Positions 1 to 7,913 of a stretch of DNA of 64,000 nucleotides are shown here, in pieces; the stretch's first letter is position 1; each line of letters begins with the position of its first letter. A program made the position numbers and the translations under genes. This stretch comes from Polyangiaceae bacterium. GTDB taxonomy: Bacteria; Myxococcota_A; Polyangia; Polyangiales; Polyangiaceae. The notes below the pieces were generated by a model that saw only the letters and a list, made by a program, of their open reading frames with translations, was not told the DNA's origin and ran no database searches. The DNA lies in assembly GCA_025353725.1 (NCBI GenBank), contig JANXOF010000037.1, forward strand, positions 496,001-560,000. The letters run 5' to 3'.

Positions 1-114
1 AATGCCGGCGCCCGTGATGCCGCCGCCAATGATGAGCAAGTCCCAAGGCGCCTCGCCGCCTCCGGTTGCCGCGAGCCGACTCCAGATCTGGTCCCGATAG
101 CCGCATGTCCACAT
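1..114 (-). CDS. FAD-dependent glycerol-3-phosphate dehydrogenase-like protein, 5' end only
   Basis: Only the first 38 codons lie in the window; the gene continues off the left edge. Reading the minus strand from the ATG at 114, a short leader containing RDQIWSRL is followed by DLLIIGGGITGAGI. This is the Rossmann dinucleotide-binding motif (GxGxxG with a hydrophobic beta strand) that opens FAD oxidoreductases of the GlpD type. A short Arg/Leu-rich leader just before xDLLIIGGGITGAG is usual for aerobic glycerol-3-phosphate dehydrogenase, which oxidises glycerol-3-phosphate to dihydroxyacetone phosphate at the membrane. Other FAD oxidases share the motif, so the exact substrate is inferred. 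Confidence 0.6.
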   Translation of the reverse strand, partial: MWTCGYRDQIWSRLAATGGGEAPWDLLIIGGGITGAGI

Positions 115-220
115 GAGAACTCGAGGCTAGCAGGCGTGCGGTTACCGGCGTGGTTTGGTATGCTGTCCAGCTCGTGCCGAAACGCACGGAACGCCACGAC
201 TCGGGGAGAGAACGAAAGCC

Positions 221-1723
221 ATGTCGCTGATGGAAAACGTCGCGCAAAACGCGCCGGTGGGTCGTGGTTCGAATCCGCGGCTTTCGCGCGAGTTCGACGT
301 ACTAAGTGGGGACGGCGCGGTTGAACAGCTGAGCTCCTTGCTGGCGACCATGAAGGCCGCTCAGCGGAAGTCGGGGTCACCGGACTACGACACCCGCATG
401 GTGCATCTCGGAAAGCTCGAACGCGCGGTCATCGCGCGGAAGCACGACATCGCCAAAGCCGTTGGGATGGACTTCGGAGGGCGCTCGAAACACGAGAGCC
501 TTGTCGCTGAGGTCATGATTGTGGTGAACGCGATCAAGTACGCCCGCGAGCACCTTCACGAGTGGATGGAGACGGAGCCGCGCGAAGTGTCGTGGATGTT
601 CATGCCCGGCCGAGCCGAGGTGATCATGCAGCCGCTCGGTGTCGTTGGCATTATTTCGCCGTGGAACTACCCCGTGCAGCTCGCGCTCGGTCCGCTCGTC
701 GGCGCGCTCGCCGCGGGTAATCGCGCCATACTAAAGCCCTCCGAGCTCGTGCCCGACACGGCCGATTTGCTCAAAAAAATGCTGAGCGAGACGTTCGCGC
801 CCGACCACGTCTTCGTCGTCACGGGCGGAGTCGATGTATCCGAAGCCCTCTCGCAACTCCCGCTTGATCACCTGGTTTTTACGGGTTCCACGCGTGTAGG
901 TAAGATCATCATGAGGGCCGCGGCCGAGCACCTCACGCCCGTGACGCTTGAACTTGGCGGGAAATCGCCGGCTATCGTTGGCGAAGGCTTCTCCATCGCC
1001 CAAGCCGCCCAGAAGATCATGATGGGTAAGTGCTTCAACGCAGGCCAAACGTGCATCGCGCCTGATTACGTGATGGTGCCCAAGGGCCGCGCCGATGCGT
1101 TTGTCGAGGAGTGCCGCGCGGCGTTTGCCACGATGTATCCGCGTATCGAGACGAACCCCGATTACACCGCGATTATCAATGATCGCCAGTACGCGCGACT
1201 CCAGCAGGCGCTCGACGACGCGCGCCAACGCGGAGCCAAAATTATCGAGCTAAACCCCTTGAAAGAGCACCTCGACCCGAACGCGCGGAAGCTTGCGCCG
1301 CAGCTTGTCTTGCACGCCAAAGACGACTCCGTGCTCATGCAGGAGGAGATTTTCGGCCCGATTCTCCCGATTCGCACCTACGAAACGCTCGACGAGGCGA
1401 TAGCCTACGTGAACGATCATCCGCGTCCGCTCGCCTTATACTTTTTCGAGCACGACCAAAAACGAATTGACCAAGTTCTCCGCGAAACGGTCTCGGGCGG
1501 CGTGTCCATCAATGAAACGATGATGCACATCGCGCAGGACGATTTGCCTTTCGGAGGCGTCGGCGCCAGCGGAATGGGCGCTTACCATGCGCGCGAGGGG
1601 TTCGAGACCTTCACGAAGAAGAAACCCGTCTTTTATCAGAGCCGCATCAACGGCTCGTCGCTTCTCAAGCCGCCGTATGGCGCGAAGATTGACTTCGCGT
1701 TAAAGCTGCTTCTCGGCAAATAG
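221..1723 (+). CDS. Aldehyde dehydrogenase, coniferyl-aldehyde-dehydrogenase-like
   Basis: NAD(P)-dependent aldehyde dehydrogenase of 500 residues, oxidising an aldehyde to its acid. The cofactor-binding segment PWNYPVQLALGP, the general-base Glu244 in ELGGKSP and the nucleophile Cys278 in FNAGQTC are all present, followed by the EEIFGPILPI signature. The compact N-terminus with a GRSKHES motif and the C-terminal tail ending in KPPYGAK resemble the CalB branch. The ATG at 221 is chosen because a GGGAGAG ribosome site sits about 10 bases upstream; a longer reading from 155 has no such site. It stands alone, divergent from the GlpD-like gene and convergent with the TM2 gene. Substrate is not shown by the sequence. 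Confidence 0.88.
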   Translation: MSLMENVAQNAPVGRGSNPRLSREFDVLSGDGAVEQLSSLLATMKAAQRKSGSPDYDTRMVHLGKLERAVIARKHDIAKAVGMDFGGRSKHESLVAEVMIVVNAIKYAREHLHEWMETEPREVSWMFMPGRAEVIMQPLGVVGIISPWNYPVQLALGPLVGALAAGNRAILKPSELVPDTADLLKKMLSETFAPDHVFVVTGGVDVSEALSQLPLDHLVFTGSTRVGKIIMRAAAEHLTPVTLELGGKSPAIVGEGFSIAQAAQKIMMGKCFNAGQTCIAPDYVMVPKGRADAFVEECRAAFATMYPRIETNPDYTAIINDRQYARLQQALDDARQRGAKIIELNPLKEHLDPNARKLAPQLVLHAKDDSVLMQEEIFGPILPIRTYETLDEAIAYVNDHPRPLALYFFEHDQKRIDQVLRETVSGGVSINETMMHIAQDDLPFGGVGASGMGAYHAREGFETFTKKKPVFYQSRINGSSLLKPPYGAKIDFALKLLLGK

Positions 1724-1778
1724 TCTCAGCAACAAACCTTCACAGGGATGCAGGCAGGCCGAGCCGATGCATCCGCCC

Positions 1779-1800
1779 ACCGGTTGCACTTGCAACCGGT
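1779..1800. terminator. Candidate bidirectional terminator hairpin
   Basis: A perfect 9-bp inverted repeat (ACCGGTTGC / GCAACCGGT) with a 4-base loop ACTT lies between the convergent aldehyde dehydrogenase and TM2 genes. Only two T residues follow on the plus strand, so intrinsic termination would rely mainly on the stem. Position and symmetry support a shared terminator. Confidence 0.55.
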
Positions 1801-1825
1801 TTCGACCAGTCGAGCGGCGCAAACG

Positions 1826-2335
1826 CTAGTCGCGCAGGGGGCGACCCTGGGCGTCGGGGACTTTGCCCGTGAGCATCATGATGCCGTCGATGAGCGGCCA
1901 GAGCGCGCCGGCGCCGCACGTGAGCCAGGTGACCGCGATTTGCGCGATCGCGAGGCCCATATGGCCCGTATAAAACCGACCTGCACCGAAGCCCCCGAGG
2001 AAGATTTGGAGGAGCCCCGCGACGAGCTTCGACTTGTCGGAAAAGGGCATTCCCGTCATCGGGTCGACGCCGTACGGAGCGTGCGGTTGCATCATGCCCA
2101 TGCCGCCCATCATCGGGCCGCCCATTCCCGGTACCTGAGGGGGAGCGCCGTAGCCAACGGGAGGCGGACCATAACCTCCGGGAGGCGGGGCGCCATAACC
2201 TCCGGGAGGCGGGCCGCCGTAACCACCGGGAGGCGGGCCGCCGTAACCACCGGGCGGAGGACCGCCGTAGCCACCGGGGGGACCACCGCCGCCGGGGGGA
2301 CCGCCGCCACCGGGCGGGGGAGGGGGATAGTTCAT
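1826..2335 (-). CDS. TM2-domain membrane protein with Pro/Gly/Tyr-rich N-terminus
   Basis: A protein of 169 residues in two parts. Residues 1 to about 90 are low-complexity repeats of PPPGGYGG type. The C-terminal part has the TM2 pattern: a charged KSKLVAGLLQ lead-in, a first hydrophobic helix with GGFGAGRFYTGH, and a second helix ending in WPLIDGIMMLTG. TM2 proteins are small two-helix membrane proteins, often with disordered Pro/Gly-rich cytoplasmic tails; their biochemical role is unsettled. The start ATG at 2335 has a GAGGAG ribosome site. The repeated GGCGGGCCGCCGTAACC-type DNA units at about 2170-2290 could vary in copy number between strains. Confidence 0.85.
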   Translation of the reverse strand: MNYPPPPPGGGGPPGGGGPPGGYGGPPPGGYGGPPPGGYGGPPPGGYGAPPPGGYGPPPVGYGAPPQVPGMGGPMMGGMGMMQPHAPYGVDPMTGMPFSDKSKLVAGLLQIFLGGFGAGRFYTGHMGLAIAQIAVTWLTCGAGALWPLIDGIMMLTGKVPDAQGRPLRD

Positions 2336-2501
2336 AGTCAGCTCCTCAGGGTTTCATAGGGCGGTAGGGTTACGAGCTTCGATGTCACGAACGTCGTGCG
2401 CACGGCGCGGAACAGAGCGTAAAGCTTTTCTCACTGGGCGCAAGCGACTCCGGCGGGGCTGCGGGCGCGCGGTAGCACGTGACCACTTTCCATATCCACA
2501 C

Positions 2502-3698
2502 TTACGCGTCGCCCTCTGAAGCGATTCGCCGCGCGACCCGAAAAATTCCTTCGGCGAGCACGTGTTCGGGCGTGAGCAGACTTACGACGAGGTGCGCGCC
2601 GTGGCTCATATCGAACAGGTAACCCGGTTGAAGGATAGCGTCGTCTTCGTCGGCGAACCGAACGGCCCAGGCCTCGTCGGTCCGCACTTCCGGTAGGCGA
2701 AGGGTTGCGTACCACCCGCCTTCCACATCGAGCACGGTCGCCGCGGGCGCGCGTTTGATAATGTCGCGGATGACGGCTAAGTTTCCGCGCGTTCGCTCGC
2801 GAACGGCTTGCTCTGTCGTGCTTCGAGCCGCGAGGAGCGCGGGTAAAGCCAGTTGAACGGGCGTCGCGACGGAAAGGTAGGTGTCGAGGACGAGCTCGAG
2901 CCGCGTCATGGCGTCGGCGACGAAAGCCGGTGCGCCGGAGACGCCTATCCAGCCGAGCTTTAGTTGCGGAAGTGCCGCGAGCTTCGAGAGGCCCGAGAGG
3001 GCGAAAACCAATCCGCGCCGCGCGCCAGCCACACTCGCAAGGCGCCCCTCCGGGACCGACGCGTTCGATGTGAGCGGATAGGTGGCGAACACTTCGTCGC
3101 TCACGATCGGAACGCCCAGGTCCAACATGGCTTCGAGCTCGTCTGCGCCAAGGTAAGAACCGGTCGGGTTGTTCGGGCTTACGACCACGATGGCCTTGGT
3201 GCGAGGCGTTACGGCCGCGCGTAGCGACTGCGTGTCAACGTTCCAGCGTCCGGCGTAGACCAGCGGGTATGCTTTCACCCTTATGCCTTCGAAGGCCGCC
3301 AAGAATGCGAGCAGCGGGTAGCTCGGCGCGGGGACGAGGATCTCATCCAACGGATCGCAAAGGATCTTGAACAACACCGCGAAAGCCTCACTCGTGCTCG
3401 CCGTGAGCGCGATGTTCGACGCGTCGATGGGCGTGCCGCGCGACGTCCAATCAAGCGCGACAGCCTCTCTTGCCTCGCCAAGGCCGAGCGGAGATGGCGC
3501 ATATTCGAGCGCTCGTGGGTCCGAAAGTGCGCGGAGAATCGCTTGCGACTCGTAGCGGAGGCCGACGGTCGTAGGGTTCCCTCCGGTCAGATCGAGAACG
3601 CTTTGGCCGCCGTTTCGCGCGCGAGCACGCGCACGCGCGACGGCCAACGTGAAAGCGTTTGGCGCGTAGGACTGTGCGGTTCGAGCGGAAAAAAGCAT
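2502..3698 (-). CDS. PLP-dependent aminotransferase, class I/II
   Basis: A fold-type I pyridoxal-phosphate enzyme of 398 residues. The N-terminal LTGGNPTTVGL segment, VSPNNPTGSYL, SDEVFATYPL and the cofactor lysine in ALSGLSKLAALPQLKLGWIG match the aspartate/alanine aminotransferase superfamily. It should move an amino group between an amino acid and a 2-oxo acid in the cytoplasm; the donor cannot be read from the sequence. The ATG at 3698 (MLFSART) is preferred to a GTG 21 bases further upstream because homologous proteins begin close to the first helix. It is divergent from the lipoprotein gene at 3888. Confidence 0.9.
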   Translation of the reverse strand: MLFSARTAQSYAPNAFTLAVARARARARNGGQSVLDLTGGNPTTVGLRYESQAILRALSDPRALEYAPSPLGLGEAREAVALDWTSRGTPIDASNIALTASTSEAFAVLFKILCDPLDEILVPAPSYPLLAFLAAFEGIRVKAYPLVYAGRWNVDTQSLRAAVTPRTKAIVVVSPNNPTGSYLGADELEAMLDLGVPIVSDEVFATYPLTSNASVPEGRLASVAGARRGLVFALSGLSKLAALPQLKLGWIGVSGAPAFVADAMTRLELVLDTYLSVATPVQLALPALLAARSTTEQAVRERTRGNLAVIRDIIKRAPAATVLDVEGGWYATLRLPEVRTDEAWAVRFADEDDAILQPGYLFDMSHGAHLVVSLLTPEHVLAEGIFRVARRIASEGDA

Positions 3699-3887
3699 GG
3701 GGCGACTACGGTAGTACACCTGCCCGCACGGTGATCGTGGCGGCCGTCGCTCGCACCCACGGGTTGTGTCCGAGGCCTACGTCGTCGCTGCTGGCGCGAC
3801 AGCTTCTTACGTTTGTCCTTGTTTTTCGTCGTCGCGTTCGCGCCTCCGCGTTGGCGTAAGGCGCGTCGCGCACGTAGCATTAGGCGG

Positions 3888-4475
3888 GTGGTGCCGCGCA
3901 ACCTCGTTCGATTCGCGCCGCTCGTGCTTACGGGCTGCACACTGCTGAGTGGTGCCGCGTCCCTTAGCGTTGGCTCCGAGGCTGGCTCATCGGATGTCGC
4001 AGCGCGAGTGAACGCCGACGGCGACACCGGCGGAGGCTCGAGACTCGACGCGAGCACGGCCAAAGACGCGTACGCAAAAACTAAGGTTCCGGAGGACGCG
4101 AGCGACGCTGTCGAGCCACCGATGGATGCGGCGGTTGATTCAGGCGCTGGCACCGAAGCTTCTGCGCCCGTCACGACGACGTTTCCCGTGACGCTTGCCG
4201 AAGATGCGCAGCAAGCGTTCGGTCCGTTCAAGGCGCCGGCAGGCACCTCGTTCGAGGCGCGAATGACGGGTTCTGGTGATCCGGACCTCTTCTTGCGCTT
4301 CGGCAGCCCTCCGACCGTGAGGCCCACGGCGTACGACTGCTTGTCGGACGGTCCAGCGGCCGAGGAGCGTTGCAGGCGACGCGTGCCCGGAGGAGGTGAG
4401 AGCGTCTACCTGCTTGTCTACGCTTACGCCGCGTGCGACGCGACGCTCACGGTCACGTATACGCCCGCGCCCTGA
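3888..4475 (+). CDS. Small secreted lipoprotein with PPC-like beta domain
   Basis: A protein of about 195 residues. From a GTG at 3888 (a second GTG follows at 3891), a short basic start and hydrophobic stretch lead to the lipobox LTGC, so it should be a lipid-anchored exported protein. An Asp/Ser/Ala-rich linker of about 80 residues follows. The C-terminal 100 residues have the pattern F.ar..gsGDPDLFLRFG...T...YDC, then YLLVYAYAACDATLTVTY. This resembles bacterial pre-peptidase C-terminal (PPC) beta-sandwich domains, here without a peptidase. The longer reading from 3813 adds a basic N-terminus that would spoil the signal peptide. Function unknown. Confidence 0.65.
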   Translation: MVPRNLVRFAPLVLTGCTLLSGAASLSVGSEAGSSDVAARVNADGDTGGGSRLDASTAKDAYAKTKVPEDASDAVEPPMDAAVDSGAGTEASAPVTTTFPVTLAEDAQQAFGPFKAPAGTSFEARMTGSGDPDLFLRFGSPPTVRPTAYDCLSDGPAAEERCRRRVPGGGESVYLLVYAYAACDATLTVTYTPAP

Positions 4476-4499
4476 AGTCGACGGACGACCGCGTCTCGG

Positions 4500-5180
4500 C
4501 TACTTGCCGCGGAACGAACTCACAAACTTGTCGAAGTCCTTTTTCGCTGCCGTGACTGTCTTTTCGCCGCCGACCATTTTGAAGAAGTGTTGCCGATCCC
4601 CGGCGTCGACCACGGCGCCGAGAAGCATTTGGTTGTCCTTCGCGGCGGTCGCGGGCATACCCATCATGCCGCCGCCCGCGACCTTTCCCTTGATTTCGAC
4701 GACGGTGACCTTGAGACCGTGAACGGTCCGCGCCTCCGTTTTTGCTTTCGCCTCGGGGCCGAACTGGCCCTCCCAGCGCTTGATGTTTGCCTCGACGCCG
4801 CCAGCTGCGGACGAAATCGCGAGCTCGGCGTCGTCCGCGTCGCCGCCGGATTTCGCAATCTTGAAGGTCGCCTTTCGCATAGGGCTTGGGTTGGGCGCGC
4901 TGGTCCACGCTGCGGGTGCGTCGTATGCGATGTCGTCAGAGCCGGCCGTAGCACTCGCGCTGGCGGCACTTTGCGCGGCCGCGCTGCCAATCGGAGGATG
5001 CCCCGGCGGCATCGCGGGCAACTCGGACGAGCTAGTCGGTATTGCAGGCGTGGAGGGCGACGCCTTGTCTGCGGTCTTCTCCGGCGGCGGAAGGGGCTCT
5101 GGCGGCTTGTTGCATGCCCCTGCGCTCACTACGGTTCCGAGCACGACAGCCGTGAGCGACGCCCATGCGGAGATCTTCAT
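4500..5180 (-). CDS. Hypothetical lipoprotein
   Basis: A protein of 226 residues with a clear lipoprotein signal peptide: MKISAW start, hydrophobic core and a Cys at the AGAC lipobox. A Pro-rich linker follows, then a globular region that opens with YDAPAAW and includes RKATFKIA, DDAELAISSA and EANIKRWEGQFG. This layout is common in myxobacterial lipoproteins of unknown function. It converges with the plus-strand lipoprotein gene (24 bases between the stops). No catalytic motif was seen. Confidence 0.75.
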   Translation of the reverse strand: MKISAWASLTAVVLGTVVSAGACNKPPEPLPPPEKTADKASPSTPAIPTSSSELPAMPPGHPPIGSAAAQSAASASATAGSDDIAYDAPAAWTSAPNPSPMRKATFKIAKSGGDADDAELAISSAAGGVEANIKRWEGQFGPEAKAKTEARTVHGLKVTVVEIKGKVAGGGMMGMPATAAKDNQMLLGAVVDAGDRQHFFKMVGGEKTVTAAKKDFDKFVSSFRGK

Positions 5181-5255
5181 GCGCTCGTCTCTACCACGAC
5201 GTTCGTGAGCCTGGAATCGGTGAGCCTAAGGCTGCGTTCGCGCTAGAATCGGCCC

Positions 5256-5848
5256 ATGACCATGAAGCGTTGGCCTGTCGATCCGACCGATCCGCGCGCG
5301 CCTCCCGTCGACGTGTGGGAGACGCTCTCCGAACAAGAGCGCGCGTCGGTTTATGCGTCGCTCCCCTCCGAGTTTCCACGCACGTCGCCGCCCGAGGGCG
5401 ACCCGCACCGCATCCCGAAAACCCGCGCACTTGAGGCTCTCGGCGAATACTTTCGGCGGATCGGACGCAGGTGGCACTCGGGGTCAGAGCTCCCCGTCTA
5501 CTAACCAGGAGAGCGGATTTTCGCGCCTGACTTAAGCAAGGGGGCCGATGGGCCTCGCGCGTTTTGAGCTTGGACTTAGCGCTCGAAAACAGGCGCGTTC
5601 GGTTCTTCCACGGCTGGGCCTCACTCCCCGAGGCGTCCGAGCTGATTCAGCGACTCGAAGGAAGGATGGATGACCTCTCAGCACGCAAAGAAGAGGCCGA
5701 GCGCGCGCGCAAAGCCGGCGACCAAGCCCGCGAAGCGAGCGAACACGCCCTCGCGGTGAGCGATAGAGCGCGCGAACTGAGCGATCAGCGCGTGCTGCGT
5801 CTTGCGGCTCGGCTCCGTGAGCTTGGCGTCGACCCCGACGACGTCTAG
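5256..5848 (+). pseudogene. Decayed Uma2-family (DUF820) endonuclease-like gene
   Basis: Two reading frames carry the two ends of one known protein type. Positions 5256-5504 encode a start typical of polyangial Uma2 proteins (WPVDPTDPRAPP, LSEQERASVYASLPSE, EGDPHRIPKTRALEAL, SSELPVY-like end). Reading on through the TAA at 5502-5504 gives PGERIFAPDL, so the stop probably replaced a Tyr codon. The catalytic middle, about 100 residues with the E-x-K part of the PD-(D/E)xK site, is missing. At about 5560 the usual C-terminus resumes in another frame (LDLALENRRVRFFHG, LPEASELIQRLE, then a Glu/Ala/Arg coiled coil). At least three lesions are visible: nonsense, internal deletion and frame change. 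Confidence 0.75.
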
Positions 5849-5901
5849 CCTTAACAGGCGACTCGCGCGGCGAGCCGGAGTGCGATAAACCGTTAGCTAT
5901 C

Positions 5902-6195
5902 GTGACACCTACTGAAACCGACTCCTCACTCCGTACGCACCTCGAGACGTTCTCCGACCTGGGAGAACGTCATGCGTTTCGCTTCCGGGACGGCCGCTGT
6001 TTCGAGGGTTGGGTCGTCGAGGTCGGCGAGTGCGAAGCTCTTGTGATGTCGGCGGGTCCTGACGCGTCCGACGAAGCTTTCGCCGTGCCCTTTGGCGACA
6101 TCGACGCCGCTACGCTCGAATTCATCGACGCGGCCGGCCGGCGGTTTCCGTTCGCGGCGCCCGTCACGGCCGTGGCGCTCGGCATGCTCAACTGA
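5902..6195 (+). CDS. Hypothetical small protein
   Basis: A possible 97-residue protein from a GTG at 5902. It is acidic, with a pattern of short beta strands (HAFRFRDGRCFEGWVVEVGECEALVM) that resembles a small barrel, then AVPFGDIDAATLEFID. No family was recognised. The ribosome site is poor (GGAG about 22 bases upstream). Its last 226 bases lie antisense to the C-terminal codons of the PLD-like gene, so one of the two readings is probably too long. Confidence 0.42.
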   Translation: MTPTETDSSLRTHLETFSDLGERHAFRFRDGRCFEGWVVEVGECEALVMSAGPDASDEAFAVPFGDIDAATLEFIDAAGRRFPFAAPVTAVALGMLN

Positions 6196-6830
6196 TGCGG
6201 CGGACGCGGCAAGCGCGGCACGCGGGATAAAACGGGCAAACGGGTACGCGGTCGGGCGACGACCCTGACGATCGTGTCCAGCGGCTTATCGCAAAGTGCA
6301 CGCATCGTGCAGGCGCCGCATTCTCGGCCTCGCCAGATTTTATCAAAGCGGCCTTGTGCGGCATCGAGCATGAATTCGCTGTCGGTCACGATACCGAGCT
6401 CGAAGTTACGTCGGCCCGCTCCTTTCGCGCCTAACCCGGCACCCGTGAGGTTGGCGCTTCCGAGGTAAAGCAACTTGCCGTCCACCACGATAATCTTGAG
6501 GTGCACGCGCGGACAGCGGCGCATGTTCACGCCGGACGCACGTTTGGCAAGCCTGCCGAGCTCACGCTGGAGTGGGCCCGAAGGAGGCGAAGCGTGTAAA
6601 ATGCATACGTCGACGCCCCGAGCGGCAAGATCGCTGAGGGTTTCGAAAAACGAAAGGTAGCGACCTCTCGCGCGTGCACGGCTGCCAATTGGTGCCTCCA
6701 CCATCATCGTTTTTAGGTTCGCTGTCGCGATCCAAACGCTCACTTCGGCGCGCGCGATGGCGCCCGTCATCGCGATGAGCTCATCGTGGTGGTCGGCATC
6801 GAGCAGGAGCTTCGCGCGGATAGTCCTCAC
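5970..6830 (-). CDS. Phospholipase D-like (single HKD motif) protein
   Basis: A reading of 286 residues from a GTG 13 bases after the tRNA-dihydrouridine synthase stop, so probably in one operon with it. Residues 1-110 give an alpha/beta fold (AKLLLDADHHDELI, VSVWIATANLK, GVDVCILHA). The single HKD motif is His110, Lys112, Asp117 (HLKIIVVDG) followed by LLYLGSANLTGAG. PLD-superfamily enzymes need two HKD motifs, so it would work as a dimer or as a nuclease-like member. A Cys pair (CGACTMRALC) lies near residue 190. The last 75 codons overlap the small plus-strand gene and look unstructured; the real end may be near 6200. Confidence 0.7.
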   Translation of the reverse strand: MRTIRAKLLLDADHHDELIAMTGAIARAEVSVWIATANLKTMMVEAPIGSRARARGRYLSFFETLSDLAARGVDVCILHASPPSGPLQRELGRLAKRASGVNMRRCPRVHLKIIVVDGKLLYLGSANLTGAGLGAKGAGRRNFELGIVTDSEFMLDAAQGRFDKIWRGRECGACTMRALCDKPLDTIVRVVARPRTRLPVLSRVPRLPRPPHQLSMPSATAVTGAANGNRRPAASMNSSVAASMSPKGTAKASSDASGPADITRASHSPTSTTQPSKQRPSRKRNA

Positions 6831-6843
6831 GAGCGTTACGCTG

Positions 6844-7830
6844 TCACGCCGCGATGCGGGTCGTCGCCGTATCGAGGATGCCGAGGCAGCCTTCGAGAGT
6901 GTCGCACTTGTTGAGTTGTTGGCGGAGTTGCGACGCGCCTCGCAGTCCTGCGAGGTAGCCGCTCAGGTGCCTTCGCGTGACGCGCACCCCGTAAGGCTCC
7001 GTGCGCTCCTCGACGTTCAAGCGGAGGTGCGAGCGACAGAGCTCCAGGCGCTCCTCGTCGGTCGGTGGCGCGAGCGTCTTGCCCTCACGAAGGAGCGCGT
7101 TTGCCTCGCGGAAAATCCACGGGTGTTCGATCGCCCGCCGACCCACCATGACGCCCGCGCAGCCGGTTTCGTCGAGCGCGCGCTTCGCGTCATCCGCGGA
7201 TTTCACGTCGCCGTTGACGATGACCGGAATCGAGACGACCTCGCGAGCTTTCGCGGCCCATGTCCAATCGGCCGCGCCGCTGTGACCCATACTGGCCGTG
7301 CGGCAGTGGATCGTGAGCGCCGCGGCGCCCGCGTCTTCGAGGCGACGCGCTAAGTCCACAATGGGCATATGCGACTCGGGACCGAGGCCAATTCGCGTTT
7401 TCACGGTGACGGGAACAGCGACACTCGAAACGACCATTTTGACCATCGCGACCATCGCTTCGGGTTCGCGGAGCCAGCCTGCGCCTGCCCCGCGCCCGCA
7501 GATCTTCGGAACCCAACACCCGCAATTGATGTCGAGAAAAAGAGGCTCGGCCTCTTCGGCGAAGCGCGCCGCCTCGGCGAGGCGCTCGGGGTCGGCTCCG
7601 TAGATTTGGATCGCCGTCAGTTGGTCGTCCTCCGCGAGCCGAATTTTGCGCTTTGCGTTGCGGCAGCCCCGAAGGAGCCCCTCGACGTTGACGAATTCGG
7701 TCATGCCAACCTCGCTGCCGACCGTGCGACAAAGCCGGCGAAAAACCATGTCCGTCACGTCCTCCATCGGGGCGAGGATCACGGGCTTGGTGCTGTAGAG
7801 CTCACGAAGGCGGGCGAGGTTCGGGTGCAA
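6844..7830 (-). CDS. dus: tRNA-dihydrouridine synthase
   Basis: A flavoenzyme of 328 residues that reduces uridine to dihydrouridine in tRNA. The FMN-barrel start is ILAPMEDVTDMVFRRL; the catalytic cysteine is Cys105 in INCGCWVPKICGRGAGA, where most relatives have GCPVKK; VTVKTRIG and ALTIHCRTASMGHSG carry further active-site residues, and NGDV and GVMVGRRAIEHPWIF the phosphate-binding end. The start is a TTG at 7830, chosen because AAGGAGG lies eight bases before it and the next residues HPNLARLRELY fit. It precedes the PLD-like gene with only 13 bases between them. The Pro-to-Trp change after the catalytic Cys is unusual. Confidence 0.9.
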   Translation of the reverse strand: MHPNLARLRELYSTKPVILAPMEDVTDMVFRRLCRTVGSEVGMTEFVNVEGLLRGCRNAKRKIRLAEDDQLTAIQIYGADPERLAEAARFAEEAEPLFLDINCGCWVPKICGRGAGAGWLREPEAMVAMVKMVVSSVAVPVTVKTRIGLGPESHMPIVDLARRLEDAGAAALTIHCRTASMGHSGAADWTWAAKAREVVSIPVIVNGDVKSADDAKRALDETGCAGVMVGRRAIEHPWIFREANALLREGKTLAPPTDEERLELCRSHLRLNVEERTEPYGVRVTRRHLSGYLAGLRGASQLRQQLNKCDTLEGCLGILDTATTRIAA

Positions 7831-7913
7831 GACGCCGCCTCCTTAGCTCATTTTTGAGCTCGGTGCATGCCGTGCCTACGCGCGACGGTGCGTGCAGCTT
7901 TCGTGGTGCTCTT

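Noticed and set aside
1748-2359. Plus-strand open frame of 203 codons opposite the TM2 gene
   Set aside because: It is the antisense of the repetitive TM2 coding region; repeats such as RRAAVTTG are mirror products of the PPGGYGG repeats.
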